36,358 nucleotides of DNA from Rhodospirillaceae bacterium (GCA_018665815.1 JABJBP010000154.1:1-36358); one strand, 5' to 3'; positions 7,181 to 15,296 are shown, numbered from the stretch's first letter. Made by a program: numbers and translations. Notes: generated from the letters alone by a model not told the origin.

Positions 7181-9181
7181 TTAATTGCCCGAAACGTGCA
7201 AGTCGTCTTCGAGGCCCAAGGCAATTTCAGTCTTTGATAAGCCGAGCCGGTAAATCTGTAAATTTTCCAGCACCCGCTGCACGTAATTGCGGGTCTCATC
7301 AAACGGGATCAGTTCAACCCAATCGATGGAATCGACATCTTTGTCGCGCGGGTCGCCGTTGCGCTTGATCCATTTCCGGGCCCGGTGCGGGCCGGCATTG
7401 TAGGACGCCAACGCCAAGACATAGGATCCCTTGAATTCCTTTAACACGCTTGCCAGATAGGCCTGCCCGAGGGTCATGTTGTATTTTGGGCTGGACGATA
7501 ACCGGACGCGCGAAAATCGTTGTTTCAACCGTTTCGCCACACTTTTTGCCGTCGCCGGCATCAACTGCATCAACCCCCGCGCGCCAGCATGGCTTTTCGC
7601 GCTCACCCGAAAAGCGCTTTCTTGGCGGATCACCGCCAGGACCAGCGGCACCTCGGGCGGGATCCCGTCGGCATGCGCCGGCAAAGCCGGCGGTTTCAGC
7701 ACCGGAAAGGCTTCACGGGGCAGGGGTGTGCCATTTCGGGCCGCTTTCTTGGCGATGCGGATAGATAAATCAGGCCGGCCCGTCAGCCGCGCTAGTCGGG
7801 CAACCCGGGCCCACCACTGGGGTTTTTCGGAAATCTCCATGAGCTGGCGGACGAAATAGCCAACCTGGTCGTGGGCCGCGATGTCGCCCAAGATCAAAAT
7901 CGCACGGACCAGTTCGTGGGTATCGAACTCTGTATTGGGATCGGTGGGTAAATTGACAACGCCGGGTAATTTCAGGCTGGTGCCGGGGCGCAGGCGTGCG
8001 AAGGCCAATTGTCCGTAATAACTCAGTGGGTGGGCGGCCGCCTTGCGGTACCAGCCAACAGCCAATTCGTCCTTGCCTTGCGCTTCGGCAGCGCGACCGG
8101 CCCAATACGCGCCACGCGAGATGCTGACCGGGAATTTCACCGCCTCATACATCCGGTTAAAATGTTCGAAGGCCTTGGCCGGTTCCTTCAAAAACCTCAG
8201 TGATATCCATCCCGATAACCATTCGGCCTCGGCGAATGCCGCTGTGCCTGGCTTCAGGCCGTTGCGGCTGGCGATCCTGTAGGCATCGGTGATCCGGCCC
8301 TTGGTGATGGCGCGCCGGGCCAGTGTAGAGCGCTCATCCCACCATATTTCGGCGTGCGGCAATGCAGCTGGCAGACTTTGCGCCAGGTCCACGGCGTTGT
8401 CCTTGTTCTTTCGCCGGCGCCATCGCAACCGCTCAAACACAAGGCCTGGGTGATTAGTCAGATGCGGCGGGACTTTGCTGATCAAGTAATCCACATTGCC
8501 TGTCCGCCGACGCAGGGAATAACGCGCCTGCGCCAAACGTTGCCAATCGGCTGGCGCCAAATACGTCATCCGCCGGGCGGGGCCGTAGCGGCCTTGCCAC
8601 AACAATCGGTCGAGGCGTTTGATATTGTCGGTCATGGACAGAATTTTGCGGTGTTTATTATAGAATCGGCGGGCCTGGGCGCGTGGAAAATTTCCTTCGA
8701 TCCAGGCTTTGCGAATCATCTCGCGGCCCATATTACCTTCACCCAACGCCAAATGCGCTTCGCCAAGGCGCGTCAATCCTGTGGCGCTTTCCGGTTCGCG
8801 CCCACCGAACCAAACCATGGCGTCTTCCGCCGGCATGCCAGGCGGGATCAGTTCCTCGGCTCGGCGTAGCAACCGCCGGCGCCTTGGCCATTCCGGATTT
8901 TCCGCCAAGAACTGGTCGATTTCAGCAAAGTTGGAGCCAGTTCCCTGGACCGTCAGCCGGCGCCAGGTGACCAACTTTCTAGCCAACGGGTCTTTGATTT
9001 TCTGCCCGTATGAGGTGACCGTCTTCCATCGCCTAAGGTCGGCCGCCTTGAAGGCATTGCGGAGCCAATGAGCGTCTGTGCCCGATATCAGTTCGAGCCA
9101 GGGCTTAATTGCGGCCTTGGATTTGGGATCGGATTTGGTCTCGGCCGCCGTCACCGGCCCGCCCGCCGCCAAGAATGCCAC
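7181..9181 (-). CDS. slt: Soluble lytic murein transglycosylase (Slt70-like)
   Basis: This protein of about 666 residues cleaves peptidoglycan glycan strands to anhydromuropeptides in the periplasm. A long alpha-helical superhelix region comes first, rich in LARRxI and RxxY repeats. A C-terminal SLT domain follows, with the catalytic glutamate E521 in AVIRQESAF, then GARGLMQLMPATAKSVAK and LASYNAGPHRARKW. The listed GTG start at 9181 leaves a short hydrophobic leader (AFLAAGGPVTAA). In-frame codons upstream read back to a CTG at 9211, seven bases after a GGA ribosome-binding core, and would give MIHRLSVFWLVAFLAAGGPVTAA, a much better Sec signal peptide. The true start is therefore probably upstream of 9181. 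A gap of 98 bases separates it from the downstream HAD gene. Confidence 0.92.
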   Translation of the reverse strand: MAFLAAGGPVTAAETKSDPKSKAAIKPWLELISGTDAHWLRNAFKAADLRRWKTVTSYGQKIKDPLARKLVTWRRLTVQGTGSNFAEIDQFLAENPEWPRRRRLLRRAEELIPPGMPAEDAMVWFGGREPESATGLTRLGEAHLALGEGNMGREMIRKAWIEGNFPRAQARRFYNKHRKILSMTDNIKRLDRLLWQGRYGPARRMTYLAPADWQRLAQARYSLRRRTGNVDYLISKVPPHLTNHPGLVFERLRWRRRKNKDNAVDLAQSLPAALPHAEIWWDERSTLARRAITKGRITDAYRIASRNGLKPGTAAFAEAEWLSGWISLRFLKEPAKAFEHFNRMYEAVKFPVSISRGAYWAGRAAEAQGKDELAVGWYRKAAAHPLSYYGQLAFARLRPGTSLKLPGVVNLPTDPNTEFDTHELVRAILILGDIAAHDQVGYFVRQLMEISEKPQWWARVARLARLTGRPDLSIRIAKKAARNGTPLPREAFPVLKPPALPAHADGIPPEVPLVLAVIRQESAFRVSAKSHAGARGLMQLMPATAKSVAKRLKQRFSRVRLSSSPKYNMTLGQAYLASVLKEFKGSYVLALASYNAGPHRARKWIKRNGDPRDKDVDSIDWVELIPFDETRNYVQRVLENLQIYRLGLSKTEIALGLEDDLHVSGN

Positions 9182-9211
9182 AAGCCAGAAAACTGAAAGT
9201 CTGTGGATCAG

Positions 9212-9485
9212 CGGACCGTCCTTTCACACATCAAACCGTCAACCTGAGGGTAGCCCGCCAGCGACGTGGGCGCCAACCCACGCTATCGTGAGGCCGTGAA
9301 CTAATCCCACGGCGCGCTCAACACATTAGCAGCACTCTCACCGATAGGCTGCTAATGTGTTGTAATAAAACGATTATTATTGACGACTCGCGCCATGATG
9401 GGTGACAATTTGAAAAAGCGCGACGGGGAGGATACGTCGCCGATAACGTTTCGGCAAAACCTAAACAAGAATGGAGAACCGAATC
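9212..9485. other. Divergent intergenic region between slt and usg
   Basis: This stretch of about 274 bases contains no gene that I can support. It must carry the promoters of slt (leftward) and usg (rightward), but no near-consensus pair stands out. Its main feature is the 15-bp inverted repeat at 9319-9362, listed separately. Confidence 0.5.
9319..9362. repeat. Perfect 15-bp inverted repeat with 14-bp loop
   Basis: CAACACATTAGCAGC (9319-9333) is followed by 14 bases and then its exact reverse complement GCTGCTAATGTGTTG (9348-9362). The arms are AT-rich relative to the surroundings. There is no T-run on either side as expected for an intrinsic terminator, and the site lies between divergent genes, where a terminator is not needed. 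It could be a protein-binding operator, the trace of a small mobile element, or an RNA hairpin in the 5' leader of usg. Confidence 0.8.
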
Positions 9486-9746
9486 ATGTCGCTCGCCATA
9501 CAACTCCAAGGCTACTGCTTGACGACCGCCGAAATTACTTACCGTCGTCCGGATTTTCCGGACTTCCTGCAAAATTACATTTGGCAGGATCACGACATGG
9601 CACCACGCTTTCCGGTGCTTAAGGAAATTTTGCAATTTTGGGAACAAAATCTTGATGGTGAACTCCATTCCGTACGCGTCGCCTCGGCCGAGTTGATCAG
9701 GCCCGCAGAGTTCCGTCTGGTTGACACCGAAATACGCCTGCATTAG
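9486..9746 (+). CDS. usg: Usg family protein (function unknown)
   Basis: This 86-residue protein contains LQGYCLTTAEITYRRPD, FLQNYIWQDHDMAPRFP and LKEILQFWEQ, the conserved signature of the alphaproteobacterial Usg family, which was named from an upstream gene in a tryptophan operon. No function is established. I chose the ATG at 9486 with GGAG nine bases upstream; an ATG at 9471 is also in frame. No signal peptide or membrane segment is present. It lies alone between slt (divergent) and dapA (same strand, 133 bases on). Confidence 0.85.
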   Translation: MSLAIQLQGYCLTTAEITYRRPDFPDFLQNYIWQDHDMAPRFPVLKEILQFWEQNLDGELHSVRVASAELIRPAEFRLVDTEIRLH

Positions 9747-9879
9747 CCGCCCGTATCCGTTGCATTGCCCTTCTCCCGGCCCTTGCCCAGTGCAAATAAC
9801 GGGAGTATGGTCCCGGCCCTAAACCTGGGACATCAATCATTGCGACCAGCGCCCCAGGACAAACGCCGGGAGAAAGACA

Positions 9880-10764
9880 ATGTTCAAAGGGTCATTTCCA
9901 GCCCTGATCACGCCGTTCAAGAACGGTGCGGTCGATGAAGACAGCTTCCGCGCCTTGCTCGATTGGCATATCGAGGAGGGAACGGATGGTTTTGTGCCGT
10001 GCGGCACGACGGGCGAATCGCCAACGTTGAGCCACGACGAGCACAAACAAGTCACGGAAATCTGCATCGACCAGGTGAAGGGCCGAAAGCCGATCATCGC
10101 GGGCGCCGGGTCAAACTCGACCCGCGAAGCCGTCGAGCTGGCGAAACACGCAAAATTGGCCGGCGCCGATGCCGTGCTGGTGGTTACACCGTATTACAAC
10201 AAGCCGACGCAAGGCGGTATGTATGCGCACTTCAAGGCCGTCCACGATGAAGGCGGCCTGCCGGTGATTATTTACAACATCCCGCCGCGTTCCATCGTCG
10301 ATATGACGCCGGAAACCATGGCGGAATTGGCGAAACTGCCGAACATCGTCGGCGTTAAGGATGCCACCGCGGACCTGTTCCGGCCGCAGGTAACACGAGC
10401 CGCCATGAACGGTGGCGCCGATGATTTCTGCTTTTTGTCCGGCGAAGACGGCACTGCGGTGCCGTTCCTGGCCGCCGGTGGCCATGGATGCATTTCCGTG
10501 ACCGCGAATATCGCACCGCGCCTATGCGCTGATATGCAGCGCGCCTGGCGCGACGGCGACGTCGCCAAATGCATGGAACTGCAGGAACGCCTGACGCCGC
10601 TGCACGACGCGATGTTCTGCGAAGCCAGCCCCGGGCCGGTGAAGCATGCCGCCAAACTTTTGGGCAAATGCGAAGCCGACGTCCGCCTGCCGATGACCGA
10701 CATCTCCGACGAAAGCAAAGAGCAGGTCCGCTCGGCGATGGTCGGGGCCGGTCTGCTCAACTAA
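9880..10764 (+). CDS. dapA: 4-hydroxy-tetrahydrodipicolinate synthase
   Basis: This 294-residue protein condenses pyruvate with aspartate semialdehyde, the first committed step to diaminopimelate and lysine. Key residues are visible: the GTTGESPTLS loop (threonine pair near 44-45), YNIPPRS with the catalytic tyrosine, and the Schiff-base lysine in IVGVKDATAD. Full (beta/alpha)8 length with the usual start MFKGSFPALITPF, and GGGAGAAAG precedes the ATG. The neighbour smpB starts 31 bases downstream on the same strand; dapA-smpB is a common alphaproteobacterial pair, usually preceded by the lytic transglycosylase gene as here. Together with slt it ties this segment to cell-wall precursor supply. 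Confidence 0.96.
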   Translation: MFKGSFPALITPFKNGAVDEDSFRALLDWHIEEGTDGFVPCGTTGESPTLSHDEHKQVTEICIDQVKGRKPIIAGAGSNSTREAVELAKHAKLAGADAVLVVTPYYNKPTQGGMYAHFKAVHDEGGLPVIIYNIPPRSIVDMTPETMAELAKLPNIVGVKDATADLFRPQVTRAAMNGGADDFCFLSGEDGTAVPFLAAGGHGCISVTANIAPRLCADMQRAWRDGDVAKCMELQERLTPLHDAMFCEASPGPVKHAAKLLGKCEADVRLPMTDISDESKEQVRSAMVGAGLLN

Positions 10765-10795
10765 GCAAGCGGCGTAGGGCAAGGGCCCCAGGATC

Positions 10796-11275
10796 ATGGC
10801 CCGGAAAAAGACCAAGAAGTCTGACGGCAATATCGCCGCGCAAAACCGCAAAGCACGCCACGATTACCATATCGTGGAAACCCTTGAGGCCGGCGTGATG
10901 TTGTCCGGCTCCGAGGTCAAATCACTGCGCGGCGGGCGGGCCAGCATCGGCGAAGCCTACGCGGAAGTCCGCGATGGCGAGATGTTCCTGAAAAACGCCT
11001 ATATCCCTGAATACGATGGCGCGCATGTCGTCACCCACAAACCGCGCGGCGACCGCAAGCTGTTGTTACACCGCCGCGAGATTGCGAAACTTTGGGATGC
11101 CACCCAGCGCAAGGGCATGACGGTGGTGCCGTTAAAAGTCTATTTCAATGAACGCGGCATCGCGAAGGTCGAAATCGCCATTGCCGAGGGCAAAAAGCAC
11201 TATGACAAACGACAATCGCAAAAAGAACGCGACTGGGGCCGTCAAAAGCAACGCCTGATGCGGGACCTCGGCTGA
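10796..11275 (+). CDS. smpB: SsrA-binding protein SmpB
   Basis: This 159-residue protein binds tmRNA and brings it to stalled ribosomes for trans-translation. The OB-fold motifs [36 protein letters not shown] and [10 protein letters not shown] are present, and so is the basic C-terminal tail [20 protein letters not shown] that inserts into the decoding site. An AGGA lies just upstream of the ATG. No tmRNA (ssrA) gene was recognised in this window. It sits directly after dapA and only two bases before the next gene, so a run of co-transcribed genes continues rightward. Confidence 0.97.
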   Translation: MARKKTKKSDGNIAAQNRKARHDYHIVETLEAGVMLSGSEVKSLRGGRASIGEAYAEVRDGEMFLKNAYIPEYDGAHVVTHKPRGDRKLLLHRREIAKLWDATQRKGMTVVPLKVYFNERGIAKVEIAIAEGKKHYDKRQSQKERDWGRQKQRLMRDLG

Positions 11276-11277
11276 AT

Positions 11278-12009
11278 ATGTCCAGCCCCGACGATGACCG
11301 ATTTGACGCCTTGTTCAAAGGTGACCCAGGATCAGTGATCGGCGAATTTCGCGACCCAGAGCCCACCGAAGACCGCAAAAAGCTCACCGAAGCCAAAGAA
11401 CGATGGGCGCGCGACGGCGAAAAACCGGGCCGCAACAGCCCCCATCCCGATCACGGCAAGCGCCTACCGCCGGGACAGCACCTGACCAACGACTGGCCCA
11501 TTCTTGACCTGGGCGAGCAGCCGACGATCGAAACGCGGGACTGGAAGTTCACCGTCGCCGGCGCCGTTGAGCGCCCAATCAGTTGGGATTGGGATACGTT
11601 TTTGGCGCAGCCGCAAACCGACACGTTATCCGATATTCACTGCATCACTGACTGGTCGCGCTACGACAACACATGGCAGGGTGTCACCATGGCGCACCTG
11701 CTGGCCACCGTTCGGCCCCACGCGGAGGCGAAATTCGCCGTCATCCACGGCTACGACGGCTACACCACGAACGTGCCCTTGCAGCGCTTGCAAGCCGACG
11801 GCGTGATTCTCGCCCATGCCTGGGAGGGTGCGCCCATTTCGCGCGAACACGGTGGCCCGGTGCGGCTGGTCATTCCCGAACTGTATTTCTGGAAAAGTGC
11901 CAAATGGGTCCACCACATGCTATTCCTCGATAGCGACAGTCCGGGATACTGGGAACGCCGTGGGTACCACGACGACGCAGACCCGTGGAAACAGCAACGG
12001 TACGAATGA
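11278..12009 (+). CDS. Sulfite oxidase-like molybdopterin oxidoreductase
   Basis: This 243-residue protein has the oxidoreductase molybdopterin-binding fold. The molybdenum-ligand cysteine is probably C122 in SDIHCITDWSRYDNTWQGV. LGEQPTIETRDWKFTVAGAVERP and PELYFWKSAKWVHHMLFLD fit the small sulfite-oxidase-like subgroup found in many alphaproteobacteria. There is no twin-arginine signal and no dimerisation domain, so this looks like a cytosolic short form rather than MsrP or true sulfite oxidase. Substrate unknown. It starts two bases after the smpB stop and ends nine bases before the glutathione peroxidase gene, which suggests an operon with a redox theme. Confidence 0.85.
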   Translation: MSSPDDDRFDALFKGDPGSVIGEFRDPEPTEDRKKLTEAKERWARDGEKPGRNSPHPDHGKRLPPGQHLTNDWPILDLGEQPTIETRDWKFTVAGAVERPISWDWDTFLAQPQTDTLSDIHCITDWSRYDNTWQGVTMAHLLATVRPHAEAKFAVIHGYDGYTTNVPLQRLQADGVILAHAWEGAPISREHGGPVRLVIPELYFWKSAKWVHHMLFLDSDSPGYWERRGYHDDADPWKQQRYE

Positions 12010-12018
12010 GGGGCGGCT

Positions 12019-12516
12019 GTGACAGACATCGATAATTTCCGCGCTACCCAATGGAGCACAATCGACGGTGGCCCATTGGCCGGCGATACATTCGCCGGCA
12101 AGGCCATCTTGGTGGTCAACACGGCGTGTCATTGCGGATTCACGCCGCAATACGCGGAACTGCAAACGTTGTGGCGTGATTACCAAGGCAGGGGATTGGT
12201 TGTTCTGGGTGTGCCATGCAATGATTTCGGCGCTCAAGAGCCGGACCCGCTTCCGGAAATCAACGCCTTTTGCGAAAAGAATTTCGGTGTCGAGTTCCCA
12301 CTGACCACAAAGCAAAAAGTCAAGGGCCCCGACGCGCATCCGTTTTACCTGTGGGCCCGCAAGGAGATGGGCGCGCTGGCCGCGCCGAAGTGGAATTTTC
12401 ACAAATATCTGGTCGGCCCGGACGGGCGGTTGGTTGACTGGTTTTCAACGGTGACCAAGCCGGGTGCCGCGAAGATCATCAAGGCTATCGAGAAACCCCT
12501 GCCGGCGACAACGTAG
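12019..12516 (+). CDS. Glutathione peroxidase family protein
   Basis: This 165-residue thiol peroxidase reduces hydrogen peroxide and organic hydroperoxides. The peroxidatic cysteine is C39 in NTACHCGFTPQYAEL. The Gln of FGAQEP and the Trp-Asn of PKWNFHKYLV complete the catalytic set. The motif usually written PCNQFG is PCNDFG here, a conservative local change outside the tetrad. The start is GTG at 12019 with GAGGGGCGG upstream. The usual cysteine rather than selenocysteine is used; bacterial members often take electrons from thioredoxin. Nine bases separate it from the molybdoenzyme gene upstream and 12 from the dioxygenase downstream. Confidence 0.9.
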   Translation: MTDIDNFRATQWSTIDGGPLAGDTFAGKAILVVNTACHCGFTPQYAELQTLWRDYQGRGLVVLGVPCNDFGAQEPDPLPEINAFCEKNFGVEFPLTTKQKVKGPDAHPFYLWARKEMGALAAPKWNFHKYLVGPDGRLVDWFSTVTKPGAAKIIKAIEKPLPATT

Positions 12517-12528
12517 ACGGATTTCACC

Positions 12529-13371
12529 ATGAGCGCGACAGTGTCACCACTTTCTGAAAACCTTGGCGCCATCGTCAATGGTGTCGATCTGCGCGAACCA
12601 CTTTCCGACGCGGACCGCCGAACCCTCTACCAGGCATTCTTGGATCACCACGTCATCGCCATCCGCGGCCAGGATGGGCTGACACCAGACCAGGTGCTCG
12701 ATCTTAGCCGGATTTTCGGGCCTGAGTTAGAGCCCCACACATTCACCGAGTTCCATCACCCCGACACGCCGCTGATTATTGTGCTTTCGAACCGCGTCGA
12801 GATGGGTGGCAAACCCAAAGGCTTGGCGGACGCCGGGACGTTTTGGCATTCCGACGTCTCCTATAAAGAGATACCAGCCAAGGCGACGCTGCTGTATTCG
12901 GTGGAAATCCCGGATCAGGGTGGTGATACGCTATTTTGCAACCTGACGGCGGCCTACGACGCGCTTCCCGATGACATGAAAACGCGTCTCGATGGCCTTA
13001 CCGCCGTCCACGACTACACCCATTCAAAGCGCGACATTCTGGTTGAAGGCAAGGTCGCAGCCCCCGATCCCGGCACCCATCCGGTGGTCCGCATGCACGC
13101 AGAGACAGGCCGCAAGGCGATCTATATCAATCCTGCCTACACAACACGGATCAACGAACTCAATGAGGCCGAGAGCGACGCCCTCATGGCAGAAATTTTC
13201 GATCATTGCCTCCAGGATCAATTCCGCATGACCTACCAATGGCAGCCCGGTGATGTGCTCGCCTGGGACAATGCCGCCATCATGCATTCCGCCACCACCA
13301 AAAATTTGGACCCCGCCAAGCACCGCACGCTCTGGCGGACGATCATTTCCGGAGACGGCCCAGTTCGTTAG
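12529..13371 (+). CDS. TauD/TfdA family 2-oxoglutarate-dependent dioxygenase
   Basis: This 280-residue cytosolic non-haem iron enzyme couples 2-oxoglutarate decarboxylation to substrate hydroxylation. The iron triad is visible: H-x-D in FWHSDVSY and the distal histidine in AIMHSATTKNL. The 2-oxoglutarate-binding arginine is in HRTLWRTIISG. The N-terminus SPLSENLGAIVNGVDLREPLSDAD is the usual TauD start. Family members act on taurine, sulfonates, 2,4-D or other acids. Nothing in the window supplies a sulfonate transporter, so the substrate is open. It is the last gene of the rightward run and is convergent with the GST gene, with 18 bases between stops and no evident terminator. Confidence 0.9.
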   Translation: MSATVSPLSENLGAIVNGVDLREPLSDADRRTLYQAFLDHHVIAIRGQDGLTPDQVLDLSRIFGPELEPHTFTEFHHPDTPLIIVLSNRVEMGGKPKGLADAGTFWHSDVSYKEIPAKATLLYSVEIPDQGGDTLFCNLTAAYDALPDDMKTRLDGLTAVHDYTHSKRDILVEGKVAAPDPGTHPVVRMHAETGRKAIYINPAYTTRINELNEAESDALMAEIFDHCLQDQFRMTYQWQPGDVLAWDNAAIMHSATTKNLDPAKHRTLWRTIISGDGPVR

Positions 13372-13389
13372 CTAGGGTTCGCCTGCGCC

Positions 13390-14091
13390 TCACCGCTTAG
13401 CGAACTGTTTGTCACCGAACATGATGGCGCGGGTCGCGTCGTCGATGACGTCGGTGGGTTTGCTTTGGTGTTCGGCCAGGACCTGCAGGGCTTTTTCCAC
13501 GGCCGGGCGGGCTTCGATCTCATCGACCCAGCGCTTCAAGTTGGGCAAGTCGTTGATGTCGTGGCCGCGGCGCTGTGGGTTGCGGGCCCAGGGGAAGGTG
13601 GCGATATCGGCGATGGTGTAGGTGTCACCGCCCAAGTACGGGCTTTCGCCCAGCCGCTTGTCCATGATCCGGTAGAGCCGCCCGGCTTCATTGGTGTAGC
13701 GCTCAATGGGGTAGTCCAATTTTTCCTTGGCGTAGCCCCGGAAATGGTGGGCCTGGCCGAACATCGGGCCGACGTTGCCCATCTGGAACATCAGCCACTG
13801 CAATGCATCGTGGCGGGCCCGGCCTTCAGCGGCCAGGAATTGACCAGTTTTCTCCGCCAGATAGATCAAGATCGCACCGGACTCGAAAAGCGAGTAGGGC
13901 GCGCCACCGGGGCCGTCCTGATCGACGATGGCCGGAATGCGGTTGTTTGGGCTGACGTCGATGAACGCCTGCTCAAACTGTTCACCCTTGCGGATATTGA
14001 CGCCGTGAATTGTGTGCTCGAGGCCGCACTCTTCAAGCATGATGTGAACTTTGTGTCCGTTCGGGGTCGGCCAAGTGTAGACGTCGATCAT
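13390..14091 (-). CDS. Glutathione S-transferase, Nu-class-like (YfcG/YghU type)
   Basis: This 233-residue protein begins MIDVYTWPTPNGHKVHIMLEE, the thioredoxin-fold start with the TPNG motif of YfcG/YghU-type transferases, which have disulfide-bond reductase activity with glutathione. SPNNRIPAIVD carries the cis-proline, and LFESGAILIYLAEKTG binds glutathione. The C-terminal helical domain includes YTIADIATFPWARN. I chose the ATG at 14091 because GGAAGGAACC lies upstream; the longer frame from 14205 has no homology. It is transcribed leftward, convergent with the dioxygenase gene. Confidence 0.9.
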   Translation of the reverse strand: MIDVYTWPTPNGHKVHIMLEECGLEHTIHGVNIRKGEQFEQAFIDVSPNNRIPAIVDQDGPGGAPYSLFESGAILIYLAEKTGQFLAAEGRARHDALQWLMFQMGNVGPMFGQAHHFRGYAKEKLDYPIERYTNEAGRLYRIMDKRLGESPYLGGDTYTIADIATFPWARNPQRRGHDINDLPNLKRWVDEIEARPAVEKALQVLAEHQSKPTDVIDDATRAIMFGDKQFAKR

Positions 14092-14333
14092 TGGGGTTCC
14101 TTCCAGAGGGATATAGAGAACATTCAAACGGGCCTGATTGGACCAAAAACGAGTTTGGCGGATATTAGCAGAGTCTCGGAGAATTGGTATGGGGAGACGG
14201 CGCACAACTCTTTATCATCGGCGGCAATAACCCAATGGCGTAGGCGCTTCGTCCACTGGCATCAGACGACAGACGCCATAGCATGTGTTATTATCACATT
14301 AAAATATTACCCTTAGATATTGTTTTAAAATCA

Positions 14334-14537
14334 TTAAACAAGATCATCGTCGATAAATGAATTGCCCATCCGCTTGGCATCCAGATCATTGTCCTGGCGC
14401 GCCACGTGTTCGGTATCACGTTGCTTTTCGCCCTTGTTACGGCCGAACTTTGACCGGTTGGCGGTTTTCTGTTGTTCCTTTTGAGCCTTTTTCTAAGCCT
14501 TTCGGAACTGATTGAGGCTGACGATTTCAGCCGGCAT
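14334..14537 (-). pseudogene. DUF4169-type small protein gene with in-frame amber codon
   Basis: From an ATG at 14537, preceded by a strong GGGAGGAC ribosome-binding site, the frame reads MPAEIVSLNQFRKA, then TAG at 14493-14495, then KKAQKEQQKTANRSKFGRN, GEKQRDTEHVARQDNDLDAKRMG and a TAA at 14334. The joined 67-residue product matches the small, basic DUF4169 family of alphaproteobacteria in length and pattern (short N-terminal EIVxLxxxRK, Lys/Ala/Gln-rich helix, NRxKFGR, then an LDxxR ending). The reading frame is otherwise clean, so a single base change AAG to TAG would explain the break. It may be a recent pseudogene, a sequencing error or a read-through gene. Function of the family is unknown. 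Confidence 0.7.
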
Positions 14538-14595
14538 GGATGTCCTCCCGAGGTTATTCGCTCAGCACCCATTACCTTATATTATTTGTGGAATT

Positions 14596-14628
14596 GGAGA
14601 AAGTCGCTGATCTCGGGCGACTTTCTCC
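14596..14628 (-). terminator. Strong 12-bp hairpin after the uracil-DNA glycosylase gene
   Basis: GGAGAAAGTCGC (14596-14607) and GCGACTTTCTCC (14617-14628) pair perfectly around a 9-base loop. The hairpin begins five bases past the stop of the leftward uracil-DNA glycosylase gene. On that strand the hairpin is followed by AATTCCACAAATAAT, with no long U-run, so it may be an RNA 3'-end stabiliser or a non-canonical terminator separating the operon from the small gene downstream. Confidence 0.5.
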
Positions 14629-14633
14629 GGCGT

Positions 14634-15296
14634 TCAGTCCAAGTGTTTGGCGATCAACGCAAAGACATCAGCGAACATTTCGGTCGTCAGGCGGCCCGTG
14701 TTCGTGTTGTAGCGCGAACAATGGTAGCTGTTGATCAGCAACGGCTGACCCGGCACGTCATGGGTGGCGCAATGGCCGAATTTCCACGCACTCTTGCGCT
14801 CACCCAGGGTTTGAATGACGGCGCCGTGCGCTAATCCGCCGAGCGCCAGGATCACCTTCAAATTGGGCATCGCGGCGATTTCATCGACCAGAAACGGGCG
14901 GCAGGTGTTGACCTCGGCGCCGACCGGCTTGTTTTGCGGCGGCACGCAGCGCACCGCGTTGGTGATCCGGCAATCGTTAAGTTCGAACCCGTCATCGGCA
15001 TGGGCGCCATAAGTACCCCGCGTCCAACCGAAATCCGCCAAGGTGGCGTACAATAGATCCCCGGCGTAATCGCCGGTAAACGGCCGACCGGTCAAATTGG
15101 CACCTTTCAGCCCGGGTGCGAGGCCGACAATCAACAATCGCGCATCCACTGGCCCGAACGACGGCACCGGCGCATTGTGCCATTCGGGGTCTGAGGCCCG
15201 GTACTTTAATCGAAACTCTACGAGCCTCGGGCACAAAGGGCATTCGCGGCCCGGTTGGGCGGGCGCGGCGATGTCGGGGGTGGATTTACGGTTCAC
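14634..15296 (-). CDS. Uracil-DNA glycosylase, family 5 (UdgB type)
   Basis: This 220-residue base-excision repair enzyme removes uracil and some deaminated or alkylated bases from DNA. The pattern GLAPGLKGANLTGRPFTGDYAG is the family 5 motif A, lacking the usual polar catalytic Asp/Asn of family 1 and 4 enzymes. Iron-sulfur cysteines are visible as CPLC near the N-terminus and as the cysteines in NAVRCVPPQNKP and NTCRPF. The C-terminal HCSRYNTNTGRLT matches the motif usually ending HPSxxNxxTG, with Cys in place of Pro. The start is a GTG at 15296. It follows the NYN-domain gene by 14 bases on the same strand, so the two are probably co-transcribed. Confidence 0.88.
   Translation of the reverse strand: MNRKSTPDIAAPAQPGRECPLCPRLVEFRLKYRASDPEWHNAPVPSFGPVDARLLIVGLAPGLKGANLTGRPFTGDYAGDLLYATLADFGWTRGTYGAHADDGFELNDCRITNAVRCVPPQNKPVGAEVNTCRPFLVDEIAAMPNLKVILALGGLAHGAVIQTLGERKSAWKFGHCATHDVPGQPLLINSYHCSRYNTNTGRLTTEMFADVFALIAKHLD

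Noticed and set aside
13465-14316. A 283-codon plus-strand open frame opposite the GST
   Set aside because: The minus strand encodes a complete Nu-class-like GST with a ribosome-binding site; the plus frame has no recognisable family pattern.
14281-14340. AT-rich segment with a small ATGTG/CACAT hairpin as a possible origin or attachment site
   Set aside because: It has no DnaA-box cluster, no tRNA end and no integrase nearby; plain intergenic AT richness explains it.
14294-14572. Minus-strand 92-codon frame near the DUF4169 gene
   Set aside because: The reading has no family pattern. The neighbouring frame from 14537 matches DUF4169 and has the ribosome-binding site.
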